DNA of 64,000 bases from Jeotgalibacillus marinus (GCF_040801915.1 NZ_JBFMIA010000004.1:119505-183504); one strand, 5' to 3'. Counted from the stretch's first letter, positions 9,116 through 17,597 are shown. The notes: generated by a model not told the origin, from the sequence alone. Program-made: numbers and translations.

Positions 9116-9157
9116 GAACCCCCTCCCAGTACTTTTATAGGGAGGGGTTCAATTTTT
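9116..9157 (+). terminator. Intrinsic terminator after yhzC
   Basis: G+C-rich stem GAACCCCCTCCC / GGGAGGGGTTC (9116-9127, 9140-9150) followed by AATTTTTT, 4 bp beyond the yhzC stop. Confidence 0.85.
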
Positions 9158-9344
9158 TGTGTATAAAAACAGTTTTGACTACCTCAACCTTTTACCCTCC
9201 AGTACGAAACTTCGACCTTGTAGCAAGATTCACCTAAACCAATAAGCTAAATTCAATAAATCGCCACGCAATAGGGTGGCAATACGTCCGTGCATCATGA
9301 ATAATAGAAGATAGCAGGATATTTCGTGGCAAGGAGCTTGAATA

Positions 9345-9707
9345 ATGAACGGATACCAACTGAATGACACTTTTTTAGCAATTTTAGAATGGGGCTTTGT
9401 GGTGGTTGTGATCGCAATCATTGCGTTTACGATTTGGTCCATGAAATACGCACCCCAAATGAAAAGCGCTTTGTTATGGCTGGTTGCCCATTTAGTTTTT
9501 ACGGTCGTAGCTCACATTTTATTTTGGATGGGTCTTGGCGATCAATCAAGCGGAACAACACCTATTGCCAACATAGTCGATCAAATCCATTTTTTTATGG
9601 GTGTAGCGGGCTTACTATGGCTATTGGGAATGCTTTGCCTTGTGCTGTGTATCCAAGTGATCAAAGATACCGTTGCACAACCGAAACACGCCCATGCAAA
9701 AGAATAA
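9345..9707 (+). CDS. Small integral membrane protein, unknown function
   Basis: A 120-aa hydrophobic protein with three predicted transmembrane segments (about residues 14-33, 42-60, 80-103) and a short basic, His-containing cytoplasmic tail (KHAHAKE). AAGGAG lies 8 bp before the ATG. Followed at once by a terminator, so probably monocistronic. I recognise no family. An overlapping frame at 9389-9859 lacks a ribosome site and is a shadow. Confidence 0.7.
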   Translation: MNGYQLNDTFLAILEWGFVVVVIAIIAFTIWSMKYAPQMKSALLWLVAHLVFTVVAHILFWMGLGDQSSGTTPIANIVDQIHFFMGVAGLLWLLGMLCLVLCIQVIKDTVAQPKHAHAKE

Positions 9708-9710
9708 AAA

Positions 9711-9752
9711 AAGCGAAGAAAGCTAACCTAATAGCCTTCTTCGCTCTTTTTT
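9711..9752. terminator. Bidirectional terminator between the membrane protein gene and azlD
   Basis: Stem AGCGAAGAAAGCTA / TAGCCTTCTTCGCT with seven T after it on the plus strand and an A-run before it, so it can end transcription from both sides. Confidence 0.85.
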
Positions 9753-9820
9753 TGTTGAAAGCTTCCATTGGTCTTTCAAAAGAAGATAAACAACATCATA
9801 AAAACTACTATCAAAAAAAG

Positions 9821-10129
9821 TTAAAACACAAACAAATACACCGACAGCACCGCAATTGACCCAATCACGACAACCATCACGTTTGCTCCAACCGTCGCCA
9901 AAGCGAATGCGGCAAATGCACCAACGAGGCCAAACCAAATGTCCCCTTCTCGTATCAATAAAATGCCAGGAAAAATCAATGCACCCAAAACAGCAAACGG
10001 AATATTCCTCAATACTTCCTGCAAGAATGGTGGCGGTTCTTTACCTTCTAAAATCGTTAAAGGAAGAACGCGAGGAATATACGTGACAACAGCCATCCCT
10101 ACGATCAATAACACCATTGTCGTATTCAT
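9821..10129 (-). CDS. azlD: AzlD-type branched-chain amino acid export subunit
   Basis: A 102-aa membrane protein with four hydrophobic helices and the AzlD signature YIPRVLPL near the first helix. With AzlC it forms a two-part exporter of branched-chain amino acids or their analogues. Its ATG overlaps the azlC stop (ATGA), showing translational coupling. Confidence 0.9.
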   Translation of the reverse strand: MNTTMVLLIVGMAVVTYIPRVLPLTILEGKEPPPFLQEVLRNIPFAVLGALIFPGILLIREGDIWFGLVGAFAAFALATVGANVMVVVIGSIAVLSVYLFVF

Positions 10130-10845
10130 GTCATCCCCACCTTCCTTCTAGTTACAATCACAACTTCAACTGCAATAGCAGAAATAAGTGTTGCTACAAC
10201 AATCGACCAGCCTGTTTCCAGTGTTCCTGTAAGTGTCAACAGACTATTTACAGCAGCAGCAACTAATGCTAAAAAAAGCACCTTTGCACTCTTTTTTAGT
10301 GATGGCATTAACAATCCAACAAACATCGCATATAGAGCAATCGACATAGCTGCTTGTAAAAATAATGGCAAGCTTGCGCCGATCAAATGACCGATTCCAG
10401 AATTGATGACCCAGCTGCCATAAGCAATTAGTACTACACCAAAAGCAAAGGAAGTTGAAGATTTTCCTTCTTTTGTAGCAATCACGGTAAATGTCTCATC
10501 CGTTAAGCCAAATGCATACATGGATTTTTTTACAACCGTGTCTTCTTCCATTTTTTCATTTAAAGAAGCTGACATTAAAAAATGTCGTATGTTCACGATA
10601 AATGTATTAAAAATAATGACGCCAATCCCAATGCCACTTGCAATTAATGATAATGAAATGTATTGTGAAGCACCTGCGAATACGAGCATGCTCATCAACA
10701 CCGCTTCAAAGAACGTCAATCCTGTTGTTTTTGCCAAAAGTCCGAACGTTAACGCAACAGGCGTATAGCCAACTGCGATGCTCATGCCAGCTTGTAATCC
10801 TCGTTTGAACTCTGATTTCGACGAAACCGCTTCTACCATTTGCAT
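10126..10845 (-). CDS. azlC: AzlC-family branched-chain amino acid export permease
   Basis: A 239-aa membrane permease with the AzlC N-terminal pattern (FKRGLQAGMSIAVGYTPVALTFG) and GASQYISLSLIASG motif near residues 60-73; about six to seven hydrophobic segments. Acts with AzlD. The ATG at 10845 has GGGGTG 6 bp upstream. Transcribed away from a cupin-type regulator across a region with two TACTATAGTA palindromes. Substrate range (leucine family or other) cannot be read from sequence. Confidence 0.9.
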   Translation of the reverse strand: MQMVEAVSSKSEFKRGLQAGMSIAVGYTPVALTFGLLAKTTGLTFFEAVLMSMLVFAGASQYISLSLIASGIGIGVIIFNTFIVNIRHFLMSASLNEKMEEDTVVKKSMYAFGLTDETFTVIATKEGKSSTSFAFGVVLIAYGSWVINSGIGHLIGASLPLFLQAAMSIALYAMFVGLLMPSLKKSAKVLFLALVAAAVNSLLTLTGTLETGWSIVVATLISAIAVEVVIVTRRKVGMT

Positions 10846-10879
10846 GCCTTCACCCCTTTTCTAAACCCATTTAATCGTT

Positions 10880-10929
10880 TACTATAGTAGTTAGAAAACC
10901 GTTATTCTAGTTTTATATACTATAGTATA
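10880..10929. promoter_or_regulatory. Paired palindromic operators in the azlC/regulator divergent promoter
   Basis: TACTATAGTA occurs at 10880-10889 and at 10918-10927, the second within the 14-bp perfect palindrome TATACTATAGTATA (10916-10929). Centres are 38 bp apart in the 124-bp gap between the divergent genes. Probable binding sites of the adjacent XRE-cupin regulator (inference). Confidence 0.6.
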
Positions 10930-10969
10930 CAAATGTGCGTTATAAATAACAACCCATGAGGTGAAAAAA

Positions 10970-11527
10970 TTGGACGAAATTAAAAAGCAGATCGGAATCA
11001 ATTTAAGAATCCTGCGAAAAAAAAGAGCATGGACACTTGACCAGGTTTCAGAAAGTACGGGTGTAAGCAAAGCAATGCTCGGGCAAATTGAACGTGGAGA
11101 ATCAAACCCATCGGTCGGAACGATCTGGAAAATTGCTAATGGACTAAAGGTCTCCTTCTCCTCTCTTCTATCTCTTCCGATTCAGAATGTCAGCATTATT
11201 AAATCAGAATCGATTGAAGCGCTTAAAGAAGACAACGGAAAATATCGCGTCTACCCTATCTTCACATTCGATCCTGTGCGACAGTGGGAGTATTTCAAAA
11301 TCGAACTTGCCCCTGGATGTGTCTATGAAAGTGACAGTCACGGAGATGAAGTCGAAGAATACATTACCGTCACAGAAGGCACACTTCATATGACGATTCA
11401 AAAGGAAGAATATGAAGTGAACACAGGTGATGCGATTCGATTTAAGGCAGGATCTGCCCATAAATATGTAAACAAAACGACTGCGAAAACCGTTTGTCAG
11501 ATGGTCATTCATTATAAAGAGGGATAA
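10970..11527 (+). CDS. XRE-family regulator with C-terminal cupin domain
   Basis: A 185-aa transcription factor: helix-turn-helix at residues about 7-65 (LDQVSESTGVSKAMLGQIERGESNPSVGTIWKIA) and a cupin_2 domain at about 105-182 (with YESDSHGDEVEEYITVTEGTL and H near VHYKEG end). Such proteins sense a small ligand in the cupin and often control an adjacent exporter, here azlCD. TTG at 10970 is chosen because GAGG lies 8 bp upstream; the GTG at 10961 is part of the ribosome site. B. subtilis controls azlCD by the Lrp-like AzlB instead, so the regulator has been replaced. Confidence 0.85.
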   Translation: MDEIKKQIGINLRILRKKRAWTLDQVSESTGVSKAMLGQIERGESNPSVGTIWKIANGLKVSFSSLLSLPIQNVSIIKSESIEALKEDNGKYRVYPIFTFDPVRQWEYFKIELAPGCVYESDSHGDEVEEYITVTEGTLHMTIQKEEYEVNTGDAIRFKAGSAHKYVNKTTAKTVCQMVIHYKEG

Positions 11528-11567
11528 TCAAAACGGACTCCATATCAACATGGAGTCCGTTTGATTA
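11525..11567. terminator. Bidirectional terminator between regulator and enoyl-CoA hydratase
   Basis: AATCAAAACGGACTCCAT pairs with ATGGAGTCCGTTTGATT around a 6-nt loop; it overlaps both convergent gene ends. Confidence 0.85.
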
Positions 11568-12341
11568 TTTCCCGGCAAACTCAGGTTTCCTCTTCTCTCC
11601 AAAGGCAATCAACGCTTCCACTCGATCCTCAGTTGGAATTGTTATTTCATACGCTTTTCTCTCGATTTGCAAACCAGTATGCAGGTCGGCATTCATCCCT
11701 GTTTTAATCGCATATTTTGCTTGTTTTAACGCGATTGGACCATTAGCAAGCATGGCATTAGCTAGATTATGTACTGCATCCATAAATGCTTTTTGTGGAG
11801 CTATATCCGTTAACAGTCCAATTTCTTTTGCTTCCGAAGCAGTCAGTCTCTTGGCTGTTAAAATCAGTTCCAACGCTTTTGATTCGCCAATTAAACGTGG
11901 CAAGCGCTGTGTTCCACCCGCTCCCGGAATGATCGCCAAGCTTGTTTCGGTCAGCCCCATCAATGCATTTTCTGTGGCAACACGGAAATCACACGCAAGT
12001 GCAAGCTCCATCCCTCCACCAAACGCATAGCCATTCATCGCAGCAATCGTTGGTTGCGGCAAAGATTCTACTGCACTAAACACCTCACCAATTTTAAATA
12101 CATTTCGTCTTACTTGCCACTCTGTTAATGTTTTTCGCTCTTTTAAATCTGCCCCAACACTAAATGCCTTGTCCCCTGCTCCTCTAAAAACGACAACTCT
12201 AACGTCTGGATTGATTCGGATTGACTCCACAACTTCTCCTAGTTCTGATAACAAATCATAGTTCAATGCATTCATTGAGTCAGCGCGATTTAACGTCACA
12301 ATCGCCAAGTGATTTTTTTGTTCAAGTAAAATCGTTCCCAT
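11565..12341 (-). CDS. Enoyl-CoA hydratase/isomerase family protein
   Basis: A 258-aa crotonase-fold protein. Visible: oxyanion-hole segment RGAGDKAFSVGADLKER (about 55-71), MNGYAFGGGMELALACDF (about 99-116), and a Glu-containing segment before IIPGAGGTQRLPRLIG. These are typical of short-chain enoyl-CoA hydratases of beta-oxidation. The ATG at 12341 gives the usual family length; a longer frame to 12407 lacks a ribosome site. GGGGAG lies 11 bp upstream, rather far. Lies 250 bp downstream of the OYE gene on the same strand and might be co-regulated by the TetR protein (inference). Confidence 0.85.
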   Translation of the reverse strand: MGTILLEQKNHLAIVTLNRADSMNALNYDLLSELGEVVESIRINPDVRVVVFRGAGDKAFSVGADLKERKTLTEWQVRRNVFKIGEVFSAVESLPQPTIAAMNGYAFGGGMELALACDFRVATENALMGLTETSLAIIPGAGGTQRLPRLIGESKALELILTAKRLTASEAKEIGLLTDIAPQKAFMDAVHNLANAMLANGPIALKQAKYAIKTGMNADLHTGLQIERKAYEITIPTEDRVEALIAFGEKRKPEFAGK

Positions 12342-12590
12342 TGATAATCGTACTCCCCTTTTCAACTTTCTATTTAATGAAAACCCTTTCATTATTGATT
12401 GTACCATTGCTCTACCAAAGGTGCATCTCCCTGATTTACTGGGGTGACTACTTCCGAACTACAAGAAAAGGAAAAGGATCCCCGAAGAAAACAGGAGTCC
12501 TTATCTATTTTCTGACATAAAAACTGAAAGAAAAAGGTACAAAAAAACCATATGGATATAGTAATTACAAGAACCATTCCTTCGTTCTTG

Positions 12591-13820
12591 TTATTTTGCT
12601 CTTCGCTGCTGAAATACTTCTTTCCCATTTTTTAAAAGTGCTTGAAGAAAAGAGATCCATACTGGATGATTGGGCCTTACTTGTTTTCCTCTCCCTAACC
12701 GATCCAATTGTTGTGTATACCACATAGAGTCAAGGGGGAGCTGGTTGTCTATACTCTTGATACCAAGTTTTTTGTGAGTAAGAATGATTTCTTGTAGAAT
12801 GTTTTCCTCTATTAAATTAGGGAGATCCGGATAAACCGCAAGAGGTCTAGCTAACCCTACAAAATCAGTTGCATTCGAATGAACCGCACTTTCCATTCCT
12901 TTTTTTGTACGGAATCCTCCCGTTACGCTTAATGGCATATCAACGGTTTTGCGAAGTTTTTCTGCAAAATCGAGAAAATAAGCTTCTCTAACATTTGTGC
13001 TCGCCTTCACATCTTTACCTGGCGTTGCTAGATTTGCGATACTTCCTCCCGAAATCTCTAATAAATCAACACCTTCTTTTTCTAACTGTCCAGCAACGTA
13101 TATTGCTTCTTCTTCTGAAAAACCAGCTTTCATAAAATCAGCCGAGTTTAATTTCACACTAATTGGAAACAATGGTCCGGTTTGGCTTCGTATTTCTCTA
13201 TAGACTTCTATTAAAAATTTCATTCGGCCATCTATATCTCGACCCCACTCATCATTTCGTTGATTATGACTAGGAGATAAAAATTGACTAATAAGATAAC
13301 CGTGCGCACCATGTATTTGTACACCTGTGAAACCAGCTTTTTGAGCAAGTTTTGCACTGTTTCCAAACCGATGAATTAAATCAACAATTTCAGTAGGAGT
13401 AATCTCTCTTGGGTGGTGAAAAAAACGACTGCTAGCACCAGGGAATGGGATCGCTGAAGGAGCAACCGCTTCGTTTACAACATCTTTAAATGCTTGCTTC
13501 CCTGGATGATTCAACTGCATCCATAGTTGTGTATTATTAATCGTACCTCTCTCCGCCCACTTTTCTAAAAATGGCAGGATCTCTTCATTTTCAACAACGA
13601 CATTTCTCGGTTCACCTAATGCCTTGCTATCAATCATCACATTGCCTGTTACAACGATTCCGGTTCCTCCTTTTGCAAATGTTTCATATAATCGATAAAT
13701 GGACTCAGTAGGCTGAAGATGAACGTTTGCAAGTGCTTCACTCATAGCCCCTTTAAAAAATCTGTTTTTAATCTTTGTTCCATTCTGTAATGTAAATTCT
13801 TTAAACAAGATTGATTCCAA
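12591..13820 (-). CDS. NADH:flavin oxidoreductase (Old Yellow Enzyme family)
   Basis: A 409-aa FMN-dependent ene-reductase-type TIM barrel. Visible: QLNHPGKQ (about 105-112), HGAHGYLISQFLSPSHNQRNDEWG (about 172-195, substrate-binding His pair and FMN contacts) and VTGGFRTKKGME near the phosphate-binding end. No C-terminal Fe-S or FAD domain, so it is not a 2,4-dienoyl-CoA reductase. TTG at 13820 follows GAGGAG by 8 bp. A 20-bp palindrome 250 bp upstream and the adjacent TetR gene suggest repression. Likely reduces activated C=C bonds of electrophiles; substrate unknown. Confidence 0.88.
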   Translation of the reverse strand: MESILFKEFTLQNGTKIKNRFFKGAMSEALANVHLQPTESIYRLYETFAKGGTGIVVTGNVMIDSKALGEPRNVVVENEEILPFLEKWAERGTINNTQLWMQLNHPGKQAFKDVVNEAVAPSAIPFPGASSRFFHHPREITPTEIVDLIHRFGNSAKLAQKAGFTGVQIHGAHGYLISQFLSPSHNQRNDEWGRDIDGRMKFLIEVYREIRSQTGPLFPISVKLNSADFMKAGFSEEEAIYVAGQLEKEGVDLLEISGGSIANLATPGKDVKASTNVREAYFLDFAEKLRKTVDMPLSVTGGFRTKKGMESAVHSNATDFVGLARPLAVYPDLPNLIEENILQEIILTHKKLGIKSIDNQLPLDSMWYTQQLDRLGRGKQVRPNHPVWISFLQALLKNGKEVFQQRRAK

Positions 13821-14069
13821 TCCGTACACTCCTCATTATTTAGTCGTTTTGTTATAAAATCTAACTTTTTTTCGGAATGAATTTCCCGATACTGTTTGAA
13901 GCTTTTCTTCCTATTTTCGATTACTTCACCAACCATTGCTATGTGTATATAAAGTCAATGATGTGATCAAATTTTTGGTCTCTCATTTCATGCCCATCAT
14001 CAACGAATTTCGATTGAAAGGGTTTCTATCGTATTTATCAAAACTCCTTACAATATCCCCCTTCTGTTT

Positions 14070-14089
14070 TTTGGTTGGTTAACCAACCA
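14070..14089. promoter_or_regulatory. TetR-type operator upstream of the OYE gene
   Basis: Perfect 20-bp palindrome TTGGTTGGTTAACCAACCAA between the tetR stop and the OYE gene. Its first 16 bases match the site before tetR (14704-14719) at 15 of 16 positions. Confidence 0.75.
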
Positions 14090-14103
14090 ATATCAACATG
14101 AAC

Positions 14104-14132
14104 AAAAGATACCTATTTTAGCGGGTATCTTT
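14104..14132 (-). terminator. Terminator-like hairpin overlapping the 3' end of tetR
   Basis: AAAAGATACC (14104) pairs with GGTATCTTTT (14123-14132); the tetR stop at 14118-14120 lies in the loop. On the minus strand the stem ends in TTTT. Confidence 0.6.
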
Positions 14133-14684
14133 TAAAGTCAATACTAACTTTTGAAGTACATCATACGCATTATCCAAATCAAATTCAGGATTCAGTAATT
14201 TTTGAAGAGCTAGTCCGTCAAAACAGGCAAGTAAAATACTAGCAAGGGATTCTATCTCTTGTGACTCAGGGAAAATAGAAGTTAAAATCGTTGAAATGCT
14301 TTCCCTTTCATATTCTAAAACCGTATTAACTCCATCCGCATGCGACGAATTCCGAAGACCGATAGCAAACAATTCATAGCGAAGCTTATACCAGTCGGGT
14401 TCTTTCCCTACCTTTTCCTTTGGCACTCTAATGGCTTCTGTAGAAATGTCCTCACTAGGTGCTCGCTCCTGTCGATTTTGTAATTCAATTACGTGTTGGT
14501 TGCAAGCATCCATTAATACCGCGGTTAAAATTTCCTCTTTGTTTTTAAAATAATAATGGATCAATCCAGAGGTTATTTCTGCTTCTTTTGCAATCTCTTT
14601 TATCGATGCTTTTTCGTATCCCTTTGCAGCCATTATTTTTTTGGCTGCATAGATAATGATTTGTTTTTTATTTTTTTCACTCAA
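14118..14684 (-). CDS. TetR-family transcriptional regulator
   Basis: A 188-aa repressor. The N-terminal helix-turn-helix is clear (residues about 8-55: AAKKIMAAKGYEKASIKEIA, then SGLIHYYFKNKEEIL); the C-terminal ligand domain is typical in length and has no recognisable ligand motif. TTG at 14684 with AAGG 9 bp upstream is preferred to the GTG at 14693, which lies in the ribosome site. Two matching palindromes, before itself and before the OYE gene, imply autoregulation and control of the oxidoreductase. Confidence 0.88.
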   Translation of the reverse strand: MSEKNKKQIIIYAAKKIMAAKGYEKASIKEIAKEAEITSGLIHYYFKNKEEILTAVLMDACNQHVIELQNRQERAPSEDISTEAIRVPKEKVGKEPDWYKLRYELFAIGLRNSSHADGVNTVLEYERESISTILTSIFPESQEIESLASILLACFDGLALQKLLNPEFDLDNAYDVLQKLVLTLKDTR

Positions 14685-14703
14685 AATAATCACCCTTAAG
14701 CGT

Positions 14704-14719
14704 TTGGTTGGTCAACCAA
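14704..14719. promoter_or_regulatory. TetR-type operator upstream of tetR
   Basis: TTGGTTGGTCAACCAA: 7-bp half-sites TTGGTTG/CAACCAA with a 2-bp spacer, 20 bp before the tetR start. Matches the 14070 site at 15 of 16 positions. Confidence 0.75.
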
Positions 14720-14826
14720 TTTATTATAAAATATCACAAGTGTGCTTATTTTTCAAGCCGTTTTAATCCCTTTTATACGTATGTTGAAAGAAGTGTAATG
14801 CACAGATCTCTATGATTTTTTAATGC

Positions 14827-14854
14827 AAAAGTGCTGACCAGAGTCAGCACTTTT
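14827..14854 (-). terminator. Terminator after lplJ
   Basis: Perfect 12-bp stem AAAAGTGCTGAC / GTCAGCACTTTT with a 4-nt loop, one base beyond the lplJ stop codon. Confidence 0.85.
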
Positions 14855-14855
14855 A

Positions 14856-15845
14856 TTAATACAACAAGTTGATAAATTCTTCTTTTTCGATGTTTCCAAA
14901 GTAGTGCTTCATATCCACATCTTTAAGCGCTTTTTCAATATGTTCACGCTCGTAACGCACGCCTGTAAGTTTTGCTCCGATTTCTCCAACTTCACCTACG
15001 CCAAAGAAGTCACCGTAGATTTTGCAGTTATGAATGAATCCTTTTTCGACATCTAATCGAACATCTACCCCACCAACAGGAAAGCGATGAGAGTGTTGCA
15101 AGTTGAATTTTGGTGATTTCCCGTAGTTCCACTCCCAATTTTGGTAGCGTTCTCGAGACAGTTCATGGATTTTTTCCCAATCTTCATCTGTGAGTACATA
15201 TTCCTCAATTTGATCACTACCATCAAATATGTGTTGAAGAATAAGCTGCTTGAATTCTTCAATGGTCACTTTTTCATCCATGAACTCGGAAATATTCGCT
15301 ACACGGCTGCGAATTGATTTGATTCCTTTTGATTCAATTTTATCTTTGCGTACTTTCAATGCAGATACAACGTGATCAATTTCTGAATCAAACATTAACG
15401 TACCGTGGCTAAACATGCGCCCTTTTGTTGAAAATTGTGCATTCCCCGAAATTTTTCTTTCACCAACAAGTAGATCATTACGACCTTTTAATTCAGCAGG
15501 TACACCAATTTGATGGAGTGCTTTGACAACAGGCTCAGTGAATTTTTTGAAGTTATGAAAGCTGTCTCCATCATCCTTCGTGATAAAGCTGAAATTCAAG
15601 TTACCAAGATCGTGATACACAGCCCCACCACCAGAAAGACGGCGAACAACTCGTATATTATTTTTCTCAACGTAATTCGTACTAATTTCTTCAATCGTAT
15701 TTTGGTTTTTCCCAACAATAATGCTCGGTTCATTTATATAAAACAGTAAATACGTTTGGTTAATGTCTAGATTTTTTAATGCATATTCTTCAATCGCTAA
15801 GTTGATTTGTGGATCTGTAATGCCTTTATTATCGATAAATTTCAC
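14856..15845 (-). CDS. lplJ: Lipoate-protein ligase
   Basis: Attaches scavenged lipoate (via lipoyl-AMP) to lipoyl domains of 2-oxoacid dehydrogenases and GcvH. The 329 aa match B. subtilis LplJ/YhfJ (331). Visible: RRLSGGGAVYHDLGNLNFSF (about 69-88, ATP/lipoate loop), a Lys in KISGNAQF (about 131-138) and the C-terminal accessory domain ending ..YFGNIEKEEF. GTG start with AGGAGG 8 bp upstream. Overlaps yhfI by 17 bp, so co-transcribed. Confidence 0.93.
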   Translation of the reverse strand: MKFIDNKGITDPQINLAIEEYALKNLDINQTYLLFYINEPSIIVGKNQNTIEEISTNYVEKNNIRVVRRLSGGGAVYHDLGNLNFSFITKDDGDSFHNFKKFTEPVVKALHQIGVPAELKGRNDLLVGERKISGNAQFSTKGRMFSHGTLMFDSEIDHVVSALKVRKDKIESKGIKSIRSRVANISEFMDEKVTIEEFKQLILQHIFDGSDQIEEYVLTDEDWEKIHELSRERYQNWEWNYGKSPKFNLQHSHRFPVGGVDVRLDVEKGFIHNCKIYGDFFGVGEVGEIGAKLTGVRYEREHIEKALKDVDMKHYFGNIEKEEFINLLY

Positions 15846-16596
15846 TAGGTGTTCCTCCTACGGGTAATAAAATAGATAATCCAGATGATGCGAGTAAGAC
15901 ATCACCATTATACGTTTCTTGTGCTTCAGAAACGAGTTGATTCAAATCTCCAAAATGAGGTAAATGGCTTAACATAAGCTTTTGGACATTCGCTCGCCTG
16001 GCAATCGTTGCAGCATCCTCACTTGTCATATGACCTGCAGGAGCAGCATTCATCCCTTTATAAAAATTGCATTCAGCAATCAATAAATCTGCATCCTTCG
16101 CAAATGGAATAAAGGATTCCTGGTAAGACGAATCAGCTGTAAATACCATCGTTGCCTTGTCGCTTTCGATTCGCACAGCATAACACGATACAGGGTGGGT
16201 TGTTTTTAAAAATGAAAGAGTGAATGGTCCAAGCTTTAATTTTTCATCTGGACTATATGCTTTTTTAGACATCAATTCCTTGTAATCCAACGAATCAAAA
16301 CCTGCCTGATCTTCTGTATGGCCATATGCTGGCAAGTGAATTGATTTCTTTTGAAGGAATTGTTGGATAAGTAATGCGTGCTGAAGAACGCCTACATCCG
16401 CAACATGGTCAGGGTGATAATGGGTCAGTACTAGTGCATCTAGTTCTTCTGGTGGAAGGTAGCGTTGAAGCTGGCTAAGGACCCCGCTTCCACAATCAAG
16501 TAGAAGATTAAAACCATCCTGTTCAATTAAATAGCCAGTACTCGCTTCATTTACTTTAGGATAACCTCCCCAGAAGCCTACAACTTTTACATTCAA
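15829..16596 (-). CDS. yhfI: MBL-fold metallo-hydrolase (YhfI-like)
   Basis: A 255-aa metallo-beta-lactamase-fold hydrolase. Zinc-ligand motif THYHPDHVAD (about residues 65-74) plus Asp/His positions in FTADSSYQ, LIAECNF, GHMTSEDA and LSHLPHFGD agree with the RNase Z/YhfI branch, but no exosite arm is seen. The TTG at 16596 (AAGGAGGG 7-8 bp upstream) gives the B. subtilis-like length; the longer frame to 16677 lacks a ribosome site. Operon with lplJ, as in B. subtilis yhfI-yhfJ. Substrate unknown. Confidence 0.88.
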   Translation of the reverse strand: MNVKVVGFWGGYPKVNEASTGYLIEQDGFNLLLDCGSGVLSQLQRYLPPEELDALVLTHYHPDHVADVGVLQHALLIQQFLQKKSIHLPAYGHTEDQAGFDSLDYKELMSKKAYSPDEKLKLGPFTLSFLKTTHPVSCYAVRIESDKATMVFTADSSYQESFIPFAKDADLLIAECNFYKGMNAAPAGHMTSEDAATIARRANVQKLMLSHLPHFGDLNQLVSEAQETYNGDVLLASSGLSILLPVGGTPSEIYR

Positions 16597-16775
16597 TCCA
16601 TTTCCCTCCTTTAATTCCTCTACAAATTCACTTCTTTTACTATACTGTATTTGACCTATTTTTTCATTAACGAGCAATTATTTGCCTGAAAGCCTTGACC
16701 GACCAATTTCTGTTATAATACAATATAAAAAGAGTCACCTAGTGATATAACAGGTGAAAAGAAGGGATGATCAGA

Positions 16776-16904
16776 ATGCTTGAAAATGTAATGGAATTTT
16801 TCAGAAACCTGCCACCCAAACAATGTGCGTCTTGCGGAGAAAAAATGGAAGAACAAGCTGAAGCATACGGAACTACTTGTGAAAAATGTTCAACACCTGA
16901 ATAA
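16776..16904 (+). CDS. yhfH: YhfH, small zinc-ribbon-like protein
   Basis: A 42-aa protein with two CxxC pairs (CASC at 17-20, CEKC at 35-38) 14 residues apart, a likely metal-binding ribbon, and the FFRNLPPK motif of YhfH. GAAGGGA lies upstream of the ATG. B. subtilis carries yhfH beside yhfI. Function unknown. Confidence 0.8.
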   Translation: MLENVMEFFRNLPPKQCASCGEKMEEQAEAYGTTCEKCSTPE

Positions 16905-16922
16905 GTTCAACCACTAAAAAAA

Positions 16923-16974
16923 TACTCTCGCTTTCTAAAACAGCCAGTCTGTTTTAGTACAGCGAGAGTATTTT
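16923..16974. terminator. Terminator between yhfH and the YtkA-like gene
   Basis: Long stem: ACTCTCGCT..CTAAAACAG pairs with CTGTTTTAG..AGCGAGAGT, followed by TTTTC. It serves the convergent genes on both sides. Confidence 0.8.
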
Positions 16975-16980
16975 CAAATT

Positions 16981-17481
16981 TTAATGACCATCATGATCTT
17001 CTTCATCATTTTGATCGTGCCCATCTTCGTGATCCTGACTTTCGTCGGTACCTTCTTCAACCTCCGTCGTATCCGGATTACCAACAGTCACTTCCATGCG
17101 AGGCATAACGTGTGTACCACGAGCAGTTATGTGGACTTGTACAAAATACACGGCTTCCTCTTCCACCATATATGTAGCAGAGTAGATTCCGTCTCCATCA
17201 TGTGTGGATTCAATCATCTCAGAATGCTCTTTATCGTTTTCCATCCATACTTCGTATAAAACTTCATGGGCATCGTCGACTGCTTCATCCCCTTGTGTCA
17301 CTTCGACCTCAAGGGTTATCTCATCACCAGGTTGTGCCTGTTCTTCAATGTTAAATTCAGCTTCAACAGGTATAAGTGATTGAGGCGTTTCCTCATCTTC
17401 AGAATTATTTATATCAAAACTGCATGCTGCTAAAACTAACGCTAAGCTTGTAATCATCACACCAAATAAGGATCGTTTCAT
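16981..17481 (-). CDS. YtkA-like lipoprotein with acidic, His-rich tail
   Basis: A 166-aa exported lipoprotein: positive N-terminus, hydrophobic core and lipobox LAAC (Cys20). The middle (about 40-130) is an FixH/YtkA-like beta-sandwich domain (GDEITLEVEVTQGDEAV..., GIYSATYMVEEEAVYFVQVHI). The last 30 residues are almost all Asp, Glu, His, Asn and Gln (HEDGHDQNDEEDHDGH), a possible divalent-metal-binding tail. The strong acidity fits exposure to alkaline medium. Precise role unknown. Confidence 0.85.
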   Translation of the reverse strand: MKRSLFGVMITSLALVLAACSFDINNSEDEETPQSLIPVEAEFNIEEQAQPGDEITLEVEVTQGDEAVDDAHEVLYEVWMENDKEHSEMIESTHDGDGIYSATYMVEEEAVYFVQVHITARGTHVMPRMEVTVGNPDTTEVEEGTDESQDHEDGHDQNDEEDHDGH

Positions 17482-17597
17482 TTTTAGTTCCCTCCCCTAT
17501 ATGTTCGTTGGGTTTGTCACTCTCATTCACATTCTATCTTAAATAAGATCATCTCATACGGTAGTTTTAGTAACAAAATGACGAGAGCATAAGAGAA

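Noticed and set aside
9389..9859. 156-codon frame overlapping the 120-aa membrane protein gene
   Set aside because: No ribosome site, unusual composition, and it runs through the terminator; the other frame has AAGGAG and three clear membrane helices.
12392..12628. 78-codon frame between the enoyl-CoA hydratase and OYE genes
   Set aside because: No ribosome site and overlaps the OYE 3' end; low-complexity hydrophobic reading.
13742..13936. 64-codon minus-strand frame overlapping the OYE start
   Set aside because: No ribosome site, and its second half lies in another frame of the OYE gene.
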